Assembly (NCBI RefSeq): GCF_018408705.1
Contig: NZ_AP023420.1
Coordinates: 868,001 to 932,000 of the forward strand
Source: Pusillibacter faecalis
GTDB taxonomy: Bacteria > Bacillota > Clostridia > Oscillospirales > Oscillospiraceae
Reading direction: 5' to 3'
DNA: 64,000 nt
The notes below the pieces were generated by a model that saw only the letters and a list, made by a program, of their open reading frames with translations, searched no databases and was not told where the DNA came from. The position numbers and the translations under genes are program-made. Position 1 is the stretch's first letter. Each line of letters starts with the position of its first letter. Positions 8,748 through 16,413 of this stretch are shown one piece after another.

Positions 8748-10276
8748 AGCATCTCCTCCAACTCCGCCAGCCCTGCGGTGATCTCCATTTCCAATTCATG
8801 CAGGTCAGCCATAATTTGTGCTGTAGACGGATACTCCACTGGCACATACTCCACTTTTTTGTACTTATTGATGGAAAGGTCATAGTCGTTATCCGCAATT
8901 TCCTGTTTCGGCACAAAAAAGCTCTGATCAGTGCGCTGACGGCTGGCTTCCTTATCAAGATTATGAAATCGCTCAATGATGTCGGGAATGTCATTCTCTG
9001 AAATCTCACTGCGCTTGTCATCTAGCGAAAAGCCATCTGCCTTCATATCGTAAAACCACACATTTTCCGTACCACCCGCGCCAGTCTTGGTGAACACCAG
9101 TACCGCCGTGGACACCCCGGCATAAGGCTTGAATACACCGGAAGGCATGGAAATCACTGCCCGCAGCTGATGATTCTCCACCAGCTCTTTGCGGATGGAT
9201 TTGTGCGCTTTGGAGGAACCGAACAGCACGCCGTCCGGCACGATACAGGCGCATTGACCACCCTTTTTCAGCATCCGCAGGAATAGCGCCAAGAACAGCA
9301 ACTCGGTCTTTTTCGTGTTGGTAACAGCTTTCAAATCATCATTGATGCTCTCGGCGTCAATGGTGCCCTTAAAGGGAGGATTCGCCAAACAAATGGTGTA
9401 TTTGTCCCGGATTTGGTTCTGCTTAGAAACGCTGTCCTGATAATCAATCTCTGGGTGCGTAATCGAATGGAGCATCAGGTTCATGGCCGAAAGCCGTAGC
9501 ATAGTACGGTCTGTGTCAAAACCGGTAAACATCGGGCCGGAGAAATGTTCCCATTGTTCATTTGTCATGGTATCTTCACAGTGGTTACGGATGTACTCTG
9601 CTGAAGCCACCAGAAAGCCTGCCGTTCCGCAGGCCGGATCACAGATGGTATCCTCCGGGGTAGGCTGCAAAAGTTCTACCATCATTTTGATGATATGCCG
9701 GGGAGTGCGGAACTGACCGTTTTGACCGGCAGTGGACAGTTTTCCCAGCATATACTCGTACAGATCGCCCTGCATATCCAAATCGGAAATGTCGTGCTCA
9801 TACAGGTCGTCCAAGCCTGTAATGAGTTTTTGCAACACCTGGGGTGTGGGAATCAGAAACATGGCGTCACTCATGTACCGGGCGAAAGCAGTATCTTTTT
9901 CCGCATCATTCTCGGTGTTATCTACGATTTCGATCATCTCGCCCTGCTCCGTGAAATCAGGCAAATGGCCATGCTTCATATTTTTAATAGCAGGGAACAC
10001 CCGCTGGGAAATAACATCATAAATGTCACGCGGATCGTCATTCTTGAACTTGCTCCAGCGCATAGACTGTCCGATAGGGGACTGGGGGAAGATTTTATCC
10101 ATCTTCTCGCCGCTCATGTTCTCAAATTCTTCTGTCTCCAGTTCTTTTTCATCAAGAGAACGAATGAACATCAGGTAGGTCAGCTGCTCAATTACTGTCA
10201 AAGGATTGGTAATGCCGCCAGCCCAGATGTCCGTCCAGATTTTATCTACTTTATTTTTGATTGCGCCTGTAGTCAT
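8744..10276 (-). CDS. hsdM: Type I restriction enzyme, M (N6-adenine methyltransferase) subunit
   Basis: The 510-residue HsdM has an N-terminal helical HsdM_N region. The SAM-binding motif 'DPACGTAGF' lies near residue 215 and the catalytic 'NPPF' near 298, as in gamma-class N6-adenine DNA methyltransferases. Its ATG overlaps the stop of the XRE gene upstream (ATGA at 10273-10276), and its stop overlaps the hsdS start, so translation is coupled along the operon. It protects host DNA and forms the core of the R-M complex. Confidence 0.95.
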   Translation of the reverse strand: MTTGAIKNKVDKIWTDIWAGGITNPLTVIEQLTYLMFIRSLDEKELETEEFENMSGEKMDKIFPQSPIGQSMRWSKFKNDDPRDIYDVISQRVFPAIKNMKHGHLPDFTEQGEMIEIVDNTENDAEKDTAFARYMSDAMFLIPTPQVLQKLITGLDDLYEHDISDLDMQGDLYEYMLGKLSTAGQNGQFRTPRHIIKMMVELLQPTPEDTICDPACGTAGFLVASAEYIRNHCEDTMTNEQWEHFSGPMFTGFDTDRTMLRLSAMNLMLHSITHPEIDYQDSVSKQNQIRDKYTICLANPPFKGTIDAESINDDLKAVTNTKKTELLFLALFLRMLKKGGQCACIVPDGVLFGSSKAHKSIRKELVENHQLRAVISMPSGVFKPYAGVSTAVLVFTKTGAGGTENVWFYDMKADGFSLDDKRSEISENDIPDIIERFHNLDKEASRQRTDQSFFVPKQEIADNDYDLSINKYKKVEYVPVEYPSTAQIMADLHELEMEITAGLAELEEML

Positions 10277-10500
10277 GCGTCTTTTCCTCCGTTTTCATTA
10301 TCAGGAACAAATTCCATAACATCGCCAATATTGCAGTTTAATACTTTGCAGATTTTTTCCATGCTTTCCATTGAAACAGGCGCACCCTTCCCCAGACGTG
10401 CCAGAACATTGGTGCTGATGTTTGCACGGTGCATCATATCGGTTTTACTCAAATCGTGATCGATCAATCGTTTCCAGAGACGATTATAGCTAATTGCCAT
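10273..10500 (-). CDS. Small XRE-family regulator heading the hsd operon
   Basis: The 75-residue protein is almost only a helix-turn-helix domain of the Cro/CI type ('KTDMMHRANISTNVLARLG', then 'SMESMEKICKVLNC'). The ATG at 10500 follows AGGAGGT at ideal spacing; a longer frame upstream lacks such a site. It is the first gene of the Type I operon and overlaps hsdM by four bases. By position it is a likely autoregulator (controller-type protein) of restriction-modification expression. That role is inference. Confidence 0.85.
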   Translation of the reverse strand: MAISYNRLWKRLIDHDLSKTDMMHRANISTNVLARLGKGAPVSMESMEKICKVLNCNIGDVMEFVPDNENGGKDA

Positions 10501-10528
10501 CCTGCACCTCCTGATATTTTTCATTTCT

Positions 10529-10557
10529 AGTATACTTGATTTCACACTAAAGGGCAA
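10529..10557 (-). promoter_or_regulatory. Sigma-A-type promoter of the hsd operon
   Basis: Read on the minus strand: TTGCCC (10557-10552), a 17-base spacer, then TATACT (10534-10529). The start codon of the XRE gene follows 28 bases downstream with AGGAGGT in between. Confidence 0.6.
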
Positions 10558-10594
10558 ATTAAATTCACGAAATGGTGAGCCATAAGACTGCGAA

Positions 10595-10624
10595 AAGGAC
10601 CTGGGATAAACTACCCAGGCCCTT
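10595..10624 (-). terminator. Terminator downstream of rlmD
   Basis: The stem pairs 10595-10605 with 10614-10624 (one G-U on the minus strand) around an 8-base loop. It lies 9 bases beyond the rlmD stop and is followed by T residues on the minus strand (TTTTCG). It separates rlmD from the hsd island. Confidence 0.65.
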
Positions 10625-10633
10625 GCGTAATAA

Positions 10634-12256
10634 TCATATCATCCGAAAATACTTCAGCGCCTCCATAATCGCCGCTTCCTTTTCCGGCGGACACTGCGGC
10701 ACTTTTGCATCGTCCTTCTTTGACAGATTATAGTTCTGCCCAACCTCCAGCCCGCATTTCCGCTTGACTTGGGAAATATACAGGCTGGATACCTTCAAAC
10801 CATACTTCTCCAGCACATATGCCTTAAGCTCGTCATAGGTGGCCTTGCTCTCCGCCGATGTCAAATCCAGCTCGTCCAGATTCAGTTCCACCTCGATATG
10901 CTGTTTGGTGTTTAGTTTGGACAAAAGACATACCGTCTCCACGTGGCGGGTTGCCGGGAACATGTCCACGGCACAGGCCCGCACAGCCTGATAGCCAAAG
11001 CCAGAGAAGATCTTTACATCCCTTCCCAGGGTGGCAGGGTCGCAGGAGACATAGACTACCCGCTCCGGCGCCATCCCTGCGATGGAGGCAATCACCGCCG
11101 GACTGAGTCCCTTTCGCGGCGGGTCTATAGTGACAACGTCAGGCCGGAGTCCCTCTCCTTCCAGCTTGACCGCCACCTCCGCTGCATCGCCGCAGAAAAA
11201 CTCTGCATTTTTAATATGGTTGCGCGCCGCGTTTTCCCGGGCGTCTGCGATGGCGGGGGGTACAATCTCTGCGCCAATAACCCGTTTTGACCGCTGCGCC
11301 ATGCACAATGTAATAGTGCCAGTACCACAATAGAGGTCCAGCACCGTCTCCCCTCCGGTCAAGGCGGCAAATTCCAGGGCCTTTCCGTAGAGAGCCTCCG
11401 CCTGCTCCCGATTCACCTGGTAAAAGGAGGGGACAGAGAGTTTAAATTCCAGTCCGCAGAGGGTATCCATCAAAAAATCCTGCCCCCAGAGGGTGCGGTA
11501 GCGCTCCCCCAGGATCACGTTTCCACGGCTGGTGTTAGTATTCAGCACCACACCCACCGTCTTGGGCGCGGCGGCACGGACCAGGGCCGCCAGCTCCGGT
11601 TCCCGAGGCACTTGTCTGCCGTTTGCCACCAAACAGCAGAGGCTCTCCCCCTTCCGGTTCACCCGGACGTAAACATGGCGCACCAGCCCCTTGCCAGTGT
11701 TCTCGTCATAGGCGGAAACATGATACCGCTTCATCCAAGCTCTCACAGCCCCGGCAATCCGGTCGGAGACCTCCGACTGAATCAAGCAGGAGCGAATGGG
11801 CACCACCCGGTGGCTCCGAGCCTGATAGAAGCCAATAGAGCCATCCGCACCCACTGGGTACTGGCTCTTGTTTCGGTAGTGAGTGGGGTCCTTCGCGCCG
11901 ATGATCTCCTCCACCTGCAAATCGGCGCCGCCCAAGCGAGTCAAGGCGTCCTGGACCCGCCGGCGCTTGGCCCACAGCTCCTCTGCATAGCTGAGGTGCT
12001 GGAAATCACAGCCGCCGCAGGTGCCAAAGTGAGGACACTCCGGCTTCGCCCGCTCCGGGGAGGGGGAATGAATCCTGACAATCTCCCCCGCCGCAGCGGT
12101 TTTCATAACCTTGGTAATCCGCAGGTCCACGGTCTCACCCCGAACAGCGCCGGGGAGGAATACGACGGCTCCATCCAAGCGGACAATGCCAAGGCCCTCG
12201 CTGGAATAGGACTCTACGACGCCGGTGTAGATTTGATTTTTACGAAGCGGTTCCAT
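10634..12256 (-). CDS. rlmD: 23S rRNA (uracil-1939-C5)-methyltransferase RlmD with a C-terminal extension
   Basis: A 540-residue RumA/RlmD-type enzyme that methylates U1939 of 23S rRNA. A TRAM-like domain opens the protein. The iron-sulfur cysteines are in 'CPHFGTCGGC', the SAM motif is 'DLYCGTGTITL', and 'TIDPPRKGL' and 'YVSCDPATLGRD' (catalytic cysteine) are present. ATG 12256 follows GGAGGC; a longer frame to 12346 lacks a ribosome site. After the methyltransferase domain (about residue 445) comes a ~95-residue tail beginning 'NTKQHIEVELNLDELDLTS' and ending 'ALKYFRMI'. Family knowledge: a tail of this type recurs on Clostridia RlmD proteins. The 3' end faces the accessory island. Confidence 0.93.
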   Translation of the reverse strand: MEPLRKNQIYTGVVESYSSEGLGIVRLDGAVVFLPGAVRGETVDLRITKVMKTAAAGEIVRIHSPSPERAKPECPHFGTCGGCDFQHLSYAEELWAKRRRVQDALTRLGGADLQVEEIIGAKDPTHYRNKSQYPVGADGSIGFYQARSHRVVPIRSCLIQSEVSDRIAGAVRAWMKRYHVSAYDENTGKGLVRHVYVRVNRKGESLCCLVANGRQVPREPELAALVRAAAPKTVGVVLNTNTSRGNVILGERYRTLWGQDFLMDTLCGLEFKLSVPSFYQVNREQAEALYGKALEFAALTGGETVLDLYCGTGTITLCMAQRSKRVIGAEIVPPAIADARENAARNHIKNAEFFCGDAAEVAVKLEGEGLRPDVVTIDPPRKGLSPAVIASIAGMAPERVVYVSCDPATLGRDVKIFSGFGYQAVRACAVDMFPATRHVETVCLLSKLNTKQHIEVELNLDELDLTSAESKATYDELKAYVLEKYGLKVSSLYISQVKRKCGLEVGQNYNLSKKDDAKVPQCPPEKEAAIMEALKYFRMI

Positions 12257-12872
12257 AGGGGGTGCCTCCAGGGGCCGTCCCGATGGGACGGAAGATGGTG
12301 CCATGATGATGGCGGGGCAATCCACCCCCCATTTTCTTTTCGGCAAGACGAAAAGAAAATGGGCTGTGGACGGTCCAAAAGAAAAGGCGTTGGGCGCAAA
12401 CTTGCACGTGCGTACAAGTTTGCTTAAGGACGGGGGCTTCCAAATATATGCCGACTAAAATCGGGGATCTGCTGCTGGCTCGCGCCGGGGGATGGCAGTT
12501 GAACCAGACTTCCCCGCGAGTCTGGTGCGGTGGAAGATTGGTTGGTGCTTGTCGAATCGACTTTTTTCTCTTTTCGCTATCGCTGCCCCGGCGGTGGATG
12601 AGAGCCGTTCTAAAGTGCCAGCGGAAAGAGGACGATAGAGCATCCGGAACCTCCAACGAGGTCTCCGCCAGACCGAACACGCGGGAGTCAGACGATTGCG
12701 AGGGAGCCGTCCGGTGCGAGCCGGCATTTTTTCTTTTGACCGCGCATTGCGCAGCCGTTGGCTGCTGTGCCGCTTACGGATGCGGCCCGTTTTCTTTTTG
12801 ATGCCTTAAAAAGAAAACGGGGGTGCGTTGCCAAACCATCAACATGGTCCCTGCTCTCGTCCCATTGGACGG
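12257..12872. repeat. Hairpin-rich non-coding stretch, possible dispersed intergenic repeat
   Basis: No gene is supported in these ~615 bases. Inverted repeats are unusually dense: CCGTCCC-GAT-GGGACGG (12275-12291); a 15-bp perfect stem 12328-12342/12349-12363 with a 6-base loop; AAACTTG/CAAGTTT with an inner ACG/CGT (12398-12421); CCAGACT/AGTCTGG (12504-12525); and a 14-bp stem 12786-12799/12808-12821. The two long stems share a 'TTTTCTTTT'-type arm. None has a proper T-run, so they do not read as terminators. I interpret the stretch as a composite repeat element, unproven. Confidence 0.45.
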
Positions 12873-13082
12873 CTACCGCTCCTCTGAGCGCCCCAGCAAA
12901 TAATCCGTAGAAACGCCAAAGTAGTCCGCCAGGGCTACCAGCTTCTCATAATCTGGGCGACGGTCATCGCCCTCATAAGATTGATAGGAACGCAGCTGTA
13001 TTTGCAGAAACTCCGCCATCTCCCTTTGAGTCATATGGCGTTCCCTTCGCAATTCCTGCAATCTCTCAGCAAATTTTATCAT
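12873..13082 (-). CDS. Small XRE-family transcriptional regulator
   Basis: 69 residues, essentially one Cro/CI-type helix-turn-helix: 'FAERLQELRRERHMTQREMA' followed by 'SYQSYEGDDRRPDYEKLVAL' and 'STDYLLG'. ATG 13082 follows GGAGGCC; the longer frame to 13130 has no ribosome site. It stands alone, diverging from the broken small gene at 13157 and adjacent to the hairpin-rich region. Target genes are unknown. Confidence 0.8.
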   Translation of the reverse strand: MIKFAERLQELRRERHMTQREMAEFLQIQLRSYQSYEGDDRRPDYEKLVALADYFGVSTDYLLGRSEER

Positions 13083-13113
13083 AAATGGCCTCCGCCCTCT
13101 GTTTCGCTCGTAT

Positions 13114-13142
13114 ATTATAGTTATGTGCAAATTGAGCGTAAA
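13114..13142 (-). promoter_or_regulatory. Promoter of the 12.9-kb XRE gene
   Basis: On the minus strand: TTTACG (13142-13137), a 17-base spacer, TATAAT (13119-13114). The -35 box is weak and the -10 box is perfect. The XRE start codon is 31 bases downstream. Confidence 0.5.
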
Positions 13143-13156
13143 TAGGCAGCTTTTAA

Positions 13157-13402
13157 ATGACAGAACTCATGCAAATCCTCTATGATTACACCGTGGAAAC
13201 CAGCTTCCCCGCCAATCTCCATACCTCCCGCTACTAGGTGCAGAAGTTCAACGCCAATCAGCTGGACCGCCAGCTCCGCCAAGCCCTGCCGGAAGACCTC
13301 CAGCCCATGCTGAACAGCTACCAGGACGTGCTTTATGCCCAGCAGGAGTCGGAGCTGGAGGCCATGTTTCTCTCTGCCCTGGCTCTGGCAAAGAGCCTTT
13401 AG
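13157..13402 (+). pseudogene. Small DUF6809-like protein interrupted by an in-frame TAG
   Basis: From ATG 13157 the frame runs 26 codons to TAG at 13235-13237, then continues open for 54 more codons to TAG at 13400. Both halves read as one small helical protein ('ELMQILYDYTVE' before the stop; 'LDRQLRQALPEDLQPML' and 'ELEAMFLSALALAKSL' after it). The composition resembles the ~80-90-residue DUF6809 proteins of Clostridia, from memory. One nonsense change suffices to explain it. It converges on and overlaps by 4 bases the beta-CASP gene. A sequencing error is the alternative explanation. Confidence 0.5.
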
Positions 13403-14997
13403 CTCTCCCACTTCTCCAGAAGCTGGCGAAGCTGGTCGGCAAACCGGGCCAGGGACTTGTTGTCCCGCCCTTTGGAGCGCTTGATGCTCTCCATAAGCAG
13501 ATTCCCAACCGCTACCAGCCGCTCGTAAGCGGAGCTGGTCTTACCGGCCGCAGTTCTGGCCTTGCGCTCCGGGAGATAGCCTACCTCCAGGACCTTGTCC
13601 GCGATCAGATCGTACGCCTCTGTGTACTGGGGCGCATGGGTCTGGAACCCCAGGGCCGCGACGCTCTGGGCGAAATAGGGCGCCACCTCCCGGTCCCCGT
13701 GAACCACGAAAACATGCTGGGGCTTGGGAGCCTGGAAGCCCTTGATCCAGGCGAGCAGGTGGTCCCGGTCGGCGTGGGAGCTAAGGCCCTGGAAGTTGAC
13801 GATCTTGGCATGGACGGCGATCTCCTCACCAAAGAGTTTTACGCTCTCCGTCCCCTCCAGCAGCGAGCGGCCCAAGGTCCCCTCCCCCTGGTAGCCCACG
13901 AACACCACGGTGCATTCCGGCCGCCAGAGGTTGTGCTTGAGATGATGGCGAATCCGGCCGGCGTCGCACATGCCAGAGGCGGAGATAATCACCTTGGGCG
14001 TGGGGTCCATGTTCAGCGCCTTGGACTCCTCACTGGTCTCCGTCATCCGGAGGTTGGTAAAGTTAAACATGTGGGTGCCGTCCTTCACCAGCTCCAGGGC
14101 ATCCTCATCCAGATAGCCGTGAAGGTTTCCGGTGAAGATGGTGGTAGCCCGTTTGGCCAGGGGCGAGTCAATGTACACGGGGAAATCTGGATTGGATTTT
14201 ACGAGCTTCGCGTCCTTGATCTCCCGGATGAAATACAACAGCTCCTGGGTGCGGCCCACGGCGAAGGAGGGAATCACTACGTTGCCGCCCCGGGCGATGG
14301 TCTCGTCAATAATCTTCGCCAGATCGTCCGTGTAGCTCCACACCTCGGTGTGATTTCGGTCTCCATAGGTGGACTCCATTACCACATAGTCCGCGCCCTC
14401 GATGGGGGTTGGGTCCCGGATGATGGGCTGGTTGATGTTGCCCAGATCGCCGGAGAACACCAGCCGCTTCGCCGTGCCGTTCTCCACGGCGTCCACGATG
14501 ATGCTGGCACTGCCCAACAGGTGTCCGGCGTCCACAAAGCAGGCCGTCACGCCCTCGCATAGGGGAACGGTCTCATTATATTCGCAGGTGTCCACGAACT
14601 CCCGGACCCGTGCGGCATCCTCAATGGTATAAAGCGGCTCCACCCGCGGCGCGCCGGAACGCTCCGCCTTGCGGTTTTTCCACTCCGCGTCAGACTCCTG
14701 AATGTGGGCGGAGTCCAACAGCATAATGTCTAGCAGCTCCGCCGTCAGACGGGTGGTGACAATGCGGCCCTGGAACCCCTGCTTGATCAGCATGGGAATC
14801 CGGCCGGAGTGATCGATATGGGCATGCGTCACCAGCACCACATCAATCTCGCCTGCCGCAAAGGGAAACTCTCCGTTGGAGATCTCGTCTCTCCCCTGCT
14901 GCAGTCCGCAGTCTACCAGGATGCGCTTGCCGTTTACCTCCAGGCAGTGGCAGCTGCCGGTGACGCACTGATCGGCGCCGTAAAAACAGAGCTTCAT
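13399..14997 (-). CDS. Beta-CASP metallo-beta-lactamase-fold ribonuclease
   Basis: A 532-residue member of the CPSF/beta-CASP RNA-processing family (COG1236 type). The zinc-binding motif 'HAHIDH' is at residues 58-63. Further ligand motifs are 'DAGHLLGSA', 'VFSGDLG' and 'SSHADRDHL', and the beta-CASP domain includes 'VIPSFAVGRTQELL' and 'IISASGMCDAGRI'. The last ~50 residues are a basic helical tail. The family acts on RNA as endo- or 5' exonucleases in the cytoplasm; the substrate here is unknown. ATG 14997 is preceded by GGGAGG. It is transcribed alone, convergent with the broken small gene. Confidence 0.9.
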   Translation of the reverse strand: MKLCFYGADQCVTGSCHCLEVNGKRILVDCGLQQGRDEISNGEFPFAAGEIDVVLVTHAHIDHSGRIPMLIKQGFQGRIVTTRLTAELLDIMLLDSAHIQESDAEWKNRKAERSGAPRVEPLYTIEDAARVREFVDTCEYNETVPLCEGVTACFVDAGHLLGSASIIVDAVENGTAKRLVFSGDLGNINQPIIRDPTPIEGADYVVMESTYGDRNHTEVWSYTDDLAKIIDETIARGGNVVIPSFAVGRTQELLYFIREIKDAKLVKSNPDFPVYIDSPLAKRATTIFTGNLHGYLDEDALELVKDGTHMFNFTNLRMTETSEESKALNMDPTPKVIISASGMCDAGRIRHHLKHNLWRPECTVVFVGYQGEGTLGRSLLEGTESVKLFGEEIAVHAKIVNFQGLSSHADRDHLLAWIKGFQAPKPQHVFVVHGDREVAPYFAQSVAALGFQTHAPQYTEAYDLIADKVLEVGYLPERKARTAAGKTSSAYERLVAVGNLLMESIKRSKGRDNKSLARFADQLRQLLEKWES

Positions 14998-15158
14998 GCT
15001 GTTGCCTCCCTTTTGTTCGATCGATACCTGCCATCGATGAAATCATTCGTTGTACGATGCGGGGCGGCGGGTACCCATGTCCGCCAGAGCGTGACTTTTT
15101 ATTATTGTACCACGGCCTGTCCAAAAGCACAATGCGTGTTTTTGAAACTCCTCTCCCA

Positions 15159-15187
15159 TTGATTGGGTGTCGGGTTTATGATACGAT
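15159..15187 (+). promoter_or_regulatory. Promoter of the tandem dehydratase-like pair
   Basis: TTGATT (15159-15164), a 17-base spacer, TACGAT (15182-15187), 35 bases upstream of the ATG at 15223. Confidence 0.5.
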
Positions 15188-15222
15188 AGAACCAAGGAAT
15201 TTTCAAAAGGGAGGCTCTGCTC

Positions 15223-16413
15223 ATGGCGCCGCGAACACTGCTGATTCCGTCCCTGCTGGATGATTGGTTTCCTCTGCTGCGCCACGCTTTCGCCTCGGAC
15301 CGCTGGGACCCTGTGCTGTTGACGGAGGCCAATCCCCAGCTGGCGGAACTGGGGCTGCGGTATTTCCACAACGAGTTGTGCTACCCTGTATTTTTGATAG
15401 CGGGACAGGTGCTCTCAGCTCTTGGTTCCGGACGGTACGACCCACGCCGCTGCGGCGTGCTGCTGGGGCAGGCAGGTGACGAGTGCCGGGGGTCCTGCGG
15501 CATCCGCCTGCTGCGGCAGGTGCTGGATCGGGCCGGGTATCCGGAGGTGGCTCTTCTAAGCTTGAATGTGCGGGATATTGACCGGGACACGGGACTACCC
15601 ATCACTGTCCAGATGATCCGGCGGGCACTGGCCGCCGCTGTGTGGGGCGATACCCTGTCGATTCTGCGCAACCAAGTCCAGCCTCTTGAAGCTGTTCCCG
15701 GGTCCGCCCAAGCCCTCTGGTCAAAGTGGATGGAGATACTAGGGGAGGACCTCCGGCACGGCCGGCTTTCCCGCTGGGAGCTGATGGGACGGTGCCGGGA
15801 GATTGTCGCCGCCTTCCGAGCCCTGGCGACCGTGGACCGGCCAGTGCAGCGGGTGGCGGTGGTGGGGGAAATTTATACGAAGTACTGCCGCCTGGGCAAC
15901 TGGGACCTGATGTCGTTTCTGGCATCGGAGTCCTGTGAGGTCGGCGTGGGCGGCGTTACCTGGTACGCCCTCTACTACATGGACTCTCACAGTCTGAAGG
16001 GCTCTGTTGTCTCCCGGCGGCTCTACCGGCTGCTGGCAGGATACCTTGCCGGCGTGCAGCGGGAGATGCTGGCGATTTTGCGCGAAGCAGGCTTCCGCAC
16101 TCTGCCGCCCCTGGCGGAGTGTAAGCGGCAGGCTGTCGGGTATGCCCCCCTGGACCTGCGCGTGGCGGACGGCTGGCTGATTGCCGCTGAGGCCGTGGCC
16201 TGGGCCTCCCTGGGATACCGGAAGATTCTCTGCGTCCAGCCCTTCGCCTGCCTGCCGGGGCACGTGCTGGGCAAGGGGCAGTATGCCGCGCTGCAGCGCA
16301 AGCTTCCCGGCGTCCGCCTGGTCAGCGTGGACTATGACGCCTCCACTGGCGAGGGCACGGTCCAAAGCCGGATTCGGATGCTGTTGGATGAATCCATGGA
16401 GGAGACGCCATGA
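15223..16413 (+). CDS. 2-hydroxyacyl-CoA dehydratase (HgdB/DUF2229)-like protein, copy 1
   Basis: 396 residues. The C-terminal part ('LCVQPFACLPGHVLGKGQ' then 'VDYDAS', 'VQSRIRMLL') resembles the end of the long activase-related proteins of the 2-hydroxyacyl-CoA dehydratase family. Conserved cysteines occur at C53 ('ELCYPVFL'), C88/C92 ('CRGSC'), in 'YTKYCRLGNWDL' and in 'CLPGH', and could bind an iron-sulfur cluster. No activase (ATPase) domain is present. ATG 15223 follows GGGAGG. It overlaps copy 2 by four bases (ATGA). The two copies align along their whole length, so this is a tandem duplication. Enzymatic role is not established. Confidence 0.7.
   Translation: MAPRTLLIPSLLDDWFPLLRHAFASDRWDPVLLTEANPQLAELGLRYFHNELCYPVFLIAGQVLSALGSGRYDPRRCGVLLGQAGDECRGSCGIRLLRQVLDRAGYPEVALLSLNVRDIDRDTGLPITVQMIRRALAAAVWGDTLSILRNQVQPLEAVPGSAQALWSKWMEILGEDLRHGRLSRWELMGRCREIVAAFRALATVDRPVQRVAVVGEIYTKYCRLGNWDLMSFLASESCEVGVGGVTWYALYYMDSHSLKGSVVSRRLYRLLAGYLAGVQREMLAILREAGFRTLPPLAECKRQAVGYAPLDLRVADGWLIAAEAVAWASLGYRKILCVQPFACLPGHVLGKGQYAALQRKLPGVRLVSVDYDASTGEGTVQSRIRMLLDESMEETP

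Noticed and set aside
13235..13237. TAG read through as pyrrolysine or by recoding
   Set aside because: No pyl genes or recoding hairpin are seen and the small protein has no known need for it; a nonsense mutation is simpler.
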